From the NCBI RefSeq assembly GCF_006538745.1, contig NZ_BJLR01000009.1, positions 62,001 to 126,000 of the forward strand: a stretch of DNA of 64,000 nucleotides, written 5' to 3'. Positions 62,045-64,000 of this stretch are shown here, piece by piece. Below the pieces are notes generated by a model. It saw only the letters and a program-made list of their open reading frames with translations. It was not told the origin of the DNA and made no database searches. Every line of letters starts with the position of its first letter. Positions within the stretch are counted from its first letter, which is position 1. A program made the position numbers and the translations under genes. The DNA comes from Cellulomonas cellasea. GTDB taxonomy: Bacteria; Actinomycetota; Actinomycetes; Actinomycetales; Cellulomonadaceae.

Positions 62045-62076
62045 GCGCCCCACGGCGCCACCCGGTTCCCCGTCAT
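62041..62076 (-). CDS. Upstream short ORF (11 aa) overlapping LacI gene start
   Basis: ATG 62076 follows TACCCT (62089-62084) at seven bases, a good leaderless promoter. The frame stops at TGA 62043-62041 inside GTG 62044 of the LacI gene. The LacI start has no ribosome-binding site, so reinitiation from this short ORF is the simplest way to translate LacI. Confidence 0.5.
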   Translation of the reverse strand: MTGNRVAPWGA

Positions 62077-62165
62077 GGGGTCCAGGGTAGGTCGCCGCGG
62101 TGGCGCCCGACGGGCCCGGGTCGCGCGCGGCCGTCGCGGTCGCGCGTGCGCCCGGGCCCGACGGG

Positions 62166-62387
62166 TCAGTGCGCGGGGTGCGCACCGGAAGGGGTGCAGC
62201 GCGGGGCGACGGCGTCGCCCAGATGGTGCAGCGCCGTGGCGAGCACGCCCCGGGTCCGGCGGGCGACCGGCGGACGCTCGCGGCGCGGACGCGGCGGCAC
62301 GACCGGCGCGTCGGGGCGCGCGCTGTGGGACTCGTGCAGGACCGCCCTGCGGGACAGGAGCAGGGCGAGCTGCGGGCTCTCCATCAT
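62166..62387 (-). CDS. Small Arg/Pro/His-rich protein, unknown function
   Basis: 73 residues from ATG 62387, with GAAGGAG upstream, and a good promoter: TTGACC (62447-62442), 17-base spacer, TACTTT (62424-62419). The N-terminal part (MMESPQLALLLSRRAVL) could form an amphipathic helix; the rest is rich in Arg, Pro and His, and ends with LATALHHLGDAV. It is too small to identify. The promoter contains two direct repeats, suggesting tight repression. It is likely real because of its promoter and ribosome-binding site. Confidence 0.6.
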   Translation of the reverse strand: MMESPQLALLLSRRAVLHESHSARPDAPVVPPRPRRERPPVARRTRGVLATALHHLGDAVAPRCTPSGAHPAH

Positions 62388-62405
62388 CGTGGTCTCCTTC
62401 GAACG

Positions 62406-62447
62406 TGTCTGTACCGCTAAAGTAGCGGGGCTGTCTGTACCGGTCAA
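62406..62447 (-). promoter_or_regulatory. Promoter with 11-bp direct-repeat operators
   Basis: TGTCTGTACCG occurs at 62406-62416 and at 62432-62442 (on the plus strand), 26 bp apart. One copy overlaps the -35/spacer and one lies downstream of the -10. This gives a repressor site on each side of TACTTT. No regulator for it is assigned. Confidence 0.6.
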
Positions 62448-62611
62448 GTGCACCGCGCACGTGAGTTGCGCGAGACGGCCGTCGACGCCCGGACGGGGCG
62501 CCTCGCGCCGCGCGGTGCGGTTCGGCCGACACCTGGTCGACGAACGGGCAGGGCGCAGATGGACAACCCGCGCGGAGATGTTCTGCTCGGCCGCAGCAGC
62601 GGCCGGCCGGC

Positions 62612-63277
62612 TCACGGCAACGGCCGCCCGGAGTCGTCGGTCACGTCCACCTGCGTCGAGAACTTCGTGCAGAACACCGCGTAGGTGCCGTCGCCGCGGC
62701 GCACGACCGTCGCGCCGTCCTGCCAGATGCCGTTCTCGCGCGACCACGGCGAGCCGATCGGGTCGCCCTGGTTCTGGTGGATGTTGTGCACGCCGCGGGT
62801 GCCGTCGTGGAACGGCTCCCCCAGGACGAGCACCCGGACCGACTGCGCGATCAGCGGCTCGAGCACCGCGAGCGCGTCGAGGCTCGTCCCGCCGCTCCAC
62901 GGGAGCTCGCTCGTGGGCGCGACGACGAACCGGACCTTCTCGAGCAGCGGTCCCAGCAGGCACCCGAGCCGACGGGGACGCAGGTCGGGGTTGCGGATGT
63001 AGTCGAGCGCGCCGGACGCCGGCGTCGGGGCCAGCGGGTGCCACCCGTCGGCGAGCGCGTGCAGGTCTTTGAGCCGGGACCCGTCGAGCTCGACGAGCTT
63101 CCAGCGAATGCCGTTCGGCACGGACTTGCTGTCGACGTCGATCGCGCAGTGGTACAGCCCTGCCGGCGTCGCGACCCGCAGGTTGCCGTGGAAGTACTGG
63201 CCGTGGTCGTTGACCGGGTCCCGGTAGTAGCTGTGCCGGGTCCCGATGACGACGCCGTAGCCGTGCGTGAGCGGCAT
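62612..63277 (-). CDS. DUF2278 (YukJ-like) family protein
   Basis: 221 residues from ATG 63277, with CAGGAGAC upstream. Family segments visible are YGVVIGTRHSYYRDP, YHCAIDVDSKSVPNGIRW and IHQNQGDPIGSPWSRENGIWQDGA near the C-terminus. DUF2278 proteins are small cytoplasmic proteins of unknown role. The LuxR-type gene upstream is on the same strand, 80 bases away, so they may be linked. Confidence 0.75.
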   Translation of the reverse strand: MPLTHGYGVVIGTRHSYYRDPVNDHGQYFHGNLRVATPAGLYHCAIDVDSKSVPNGIRWKLVELDGSRLKDLHALADGWHPLAPTPASGALDYIRNPDLRPRRLGCLLGPLLEKVRFVVAPTSELPWSGGTSLDALAVLEPLIAQSVRVLVLGEPFHDGTRGVHNIHQNQGDPIGSPWSRENGIWQDGATVVRRGDGTYAVFCTKFSTQVDVTDDSGRPLP

Positions 63278-63357
63278 GTCCGTCTCCTGCCGTGGTCGGC
63301 GACTCACGCAGGAGGAGGGCGCCGGGCGCGCGGTGATACGGCGCGCCCGGTGACGGC

Positions 63358-63597
63358 TCAGCGCAGGCCGGAGGCCTCGACCCAGGCGACGGCCTCGGCG
63401 CGCGTGGAGACGCCGATCTTGCGGTAGGCGGTGCGGAGCTGGGACTTGACCGTGTTCCGGCTGACCCACAGCCGCGACGCGATCTCCTCGAGCGTCACGT
63501 CCTCCGCGAGCTCGGCGAGCACGACCCGCTCGCGCGGCGTCAGCATCTGCACGCCGGCCACCGTCCGGCCTGGCTCGACCATCGTTCCGTTCGTCAT
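63358..63597 (-). CDS. Stand-alone LuxR-type helix-turn-helix protein
   Basis: 79 residues from ATG 63597. It consists of essentially only the GerE/LuxR helix-turn-helix (LTPRERVVLAELAEDVTLEEIASRLWVSRNTVKSQLRTAYRKIGVSTRAEAV). No receiver or ligand domain is present, so it may act as a constitutive or protein-controlled regulator. It precedes the DUF2278 gene on the same strand. Confidence 0.8.
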   Translation of the reverse strand: MTNGTMVEPGRTVAGVQMLTPRERVVLAELAEDVTLEEIASRLWVSRNTVKSQLRTAYRKIGVSTRAEAVAWVEASGLR

Positions 63598-64000
63598 CTC
63601 TGCCCCCACTCGGTCCGAGGCGCCCGGGCCCCGGAAAGAGCCGCGCCGCATGTGCTGCTTGATGCTTCAATTCATCGGCGGGGGCGGCGGGAAGTTGAGG
63701 ACGACGACGCACCGGTCCACCGGACACGCCGACGGAACCAGACGCGCCCGGGTGAACCGGCCGCCACCGGCAGGCGAGCAACGACTGGCACGGCACCCGA
63801 GCCGGCGGCGGGCGGAGACGCCGCGAGCAGGGCGGCGGCCGGCGCAGCAGGACGCGGACGGGAAGCCACCGGCGGTCGGCGTGCCCGCCACCGGACGCCT
63901 GCCGAGACCCGGCACCGCTCCGACACCCGCACACCGCCGACACCCGTCCGCCCCCCCATCCGGGCACGTCCGCATCCGGGACGGCTCAGAGCCGGGGCGG
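63598..64000. other. Terminal region without recognisable gene
   Basis: No gene is supported here; open minus frames are Arg/Ala/Pro-rich shadows. An AT-rich patch at about 63654-63676, unusual in this DNA, may hold the promoter of the LuxR-type gene. Confidence 0.5.

Noticed and set aside
61998-62053. LacI start at GTG 62053
   Set aside because: GTG 62044 places the helix-turn-helix at the normal position and overlaps the TGA of the upstream short ORF.
63667-63975. Small minus-strand ORFs at the end of the window
   Set aside because: They are Arg/Ala/Pro-rich, lack ribosome-binding sites and no domain is visible.

Overview
This is chromosomal DNA of a very high-GC actinobacterium, most likely a Cellulomonas or a close relative in Micrococcales. 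The best taxonomic clue is the gene at 36015-37973. It encodes a secreted GH11 xylanase, a CBM2b-like xylan-binding module, a NodB-type deacetylase and a second CBM2b-like module, the layout known for Cellulomonas fimi xylanase Xyn11A/XylD. A trimodular GH5 endoglucanase and a CBM2-tailed esterase, many GTG starts, 1- to 4-base NTGA/TGATG start-stop overlaps and probable leaderless starts (TANNNT 6-8 nt before the start codon) fit the same group. Long open frames on all six strands are GC artefacts. I saw no tRNA, rRNA, CRISPR array, transposase or integrase.

Layout. 1-9682: serine hydrolase (cut by the window edge), SDR dehydrogenase, HNH-like protein, secreted esterase-CBM2, GNAT acetyltransferase, flavin-nucleotide-binding protein, MFS exporter, SRPBCC protein and TetR regulator. 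9683-19692: a small membrane protein, methyltransferase, lipoprotein, DinB-fold proteins, YiaA/B-like protein, DUF2332 protein, two secreted repeat proteins, a truncated hexapeptide acetyltransferase, a P-loop kinase and a lipase-like protein. 19823-28517: ECF42-type sigma factor with a DGPF partner, pentapeptide/DinB protein, tyrosine phosphatase, polysaccharide deacetylase, a NarL-type two-component system, small membrane proteins and a MATE exporter. 28525-33734: diguanylate cyclase, MocR regulator divergent from AzlCD, a 30-bp minisatellite and a DUF2975/XRE pair. 33908-37973: cellulase and xylanase. 38177-50249: TetR with a divergent membrane protein, dienelactone-hydrolase-like protein, trans-aconitate methyltransferase-like protein, SigE-type sigma operon, truncated globin, M14-like peptidase, TSUP transporter, GAF-ANTAR regulator and an AIM24 trio. 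50439-64000: FAD oxidoreductase, astacin-like metalloprotease, frameshifted flagellin remnant, subtilase, PadR regulator, YCII protein, disulfide-type FAD reductase, LacI regulator, a 73-residue protein, DUF2278 protein and a LuxR-type helix-turn-helix protein.

Working together. Xylan and cellulose breakdown is the clearest theme. The esterase, GH5 and GH11 genes each carry an upstream GAANCGNTTC element typical of LacI-family operators, the MATE exporter carries a near-match, and a LacI-family gene lies at 60998-62044. Several regulators sit beside their probable operators: TetR with a 36-bp nested palindrome overlapping both divergent promoters, XRE with alternating CGATA/TATCG boxes, and MocR with direct repeats. 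The less familiar items are the paired secreted repeat proteins, short ORFs that end inside the GTG start of the next gene, the M14-like protein with VQR motifs, and two broken genes. Coordinates were read by eye; no database search was run.
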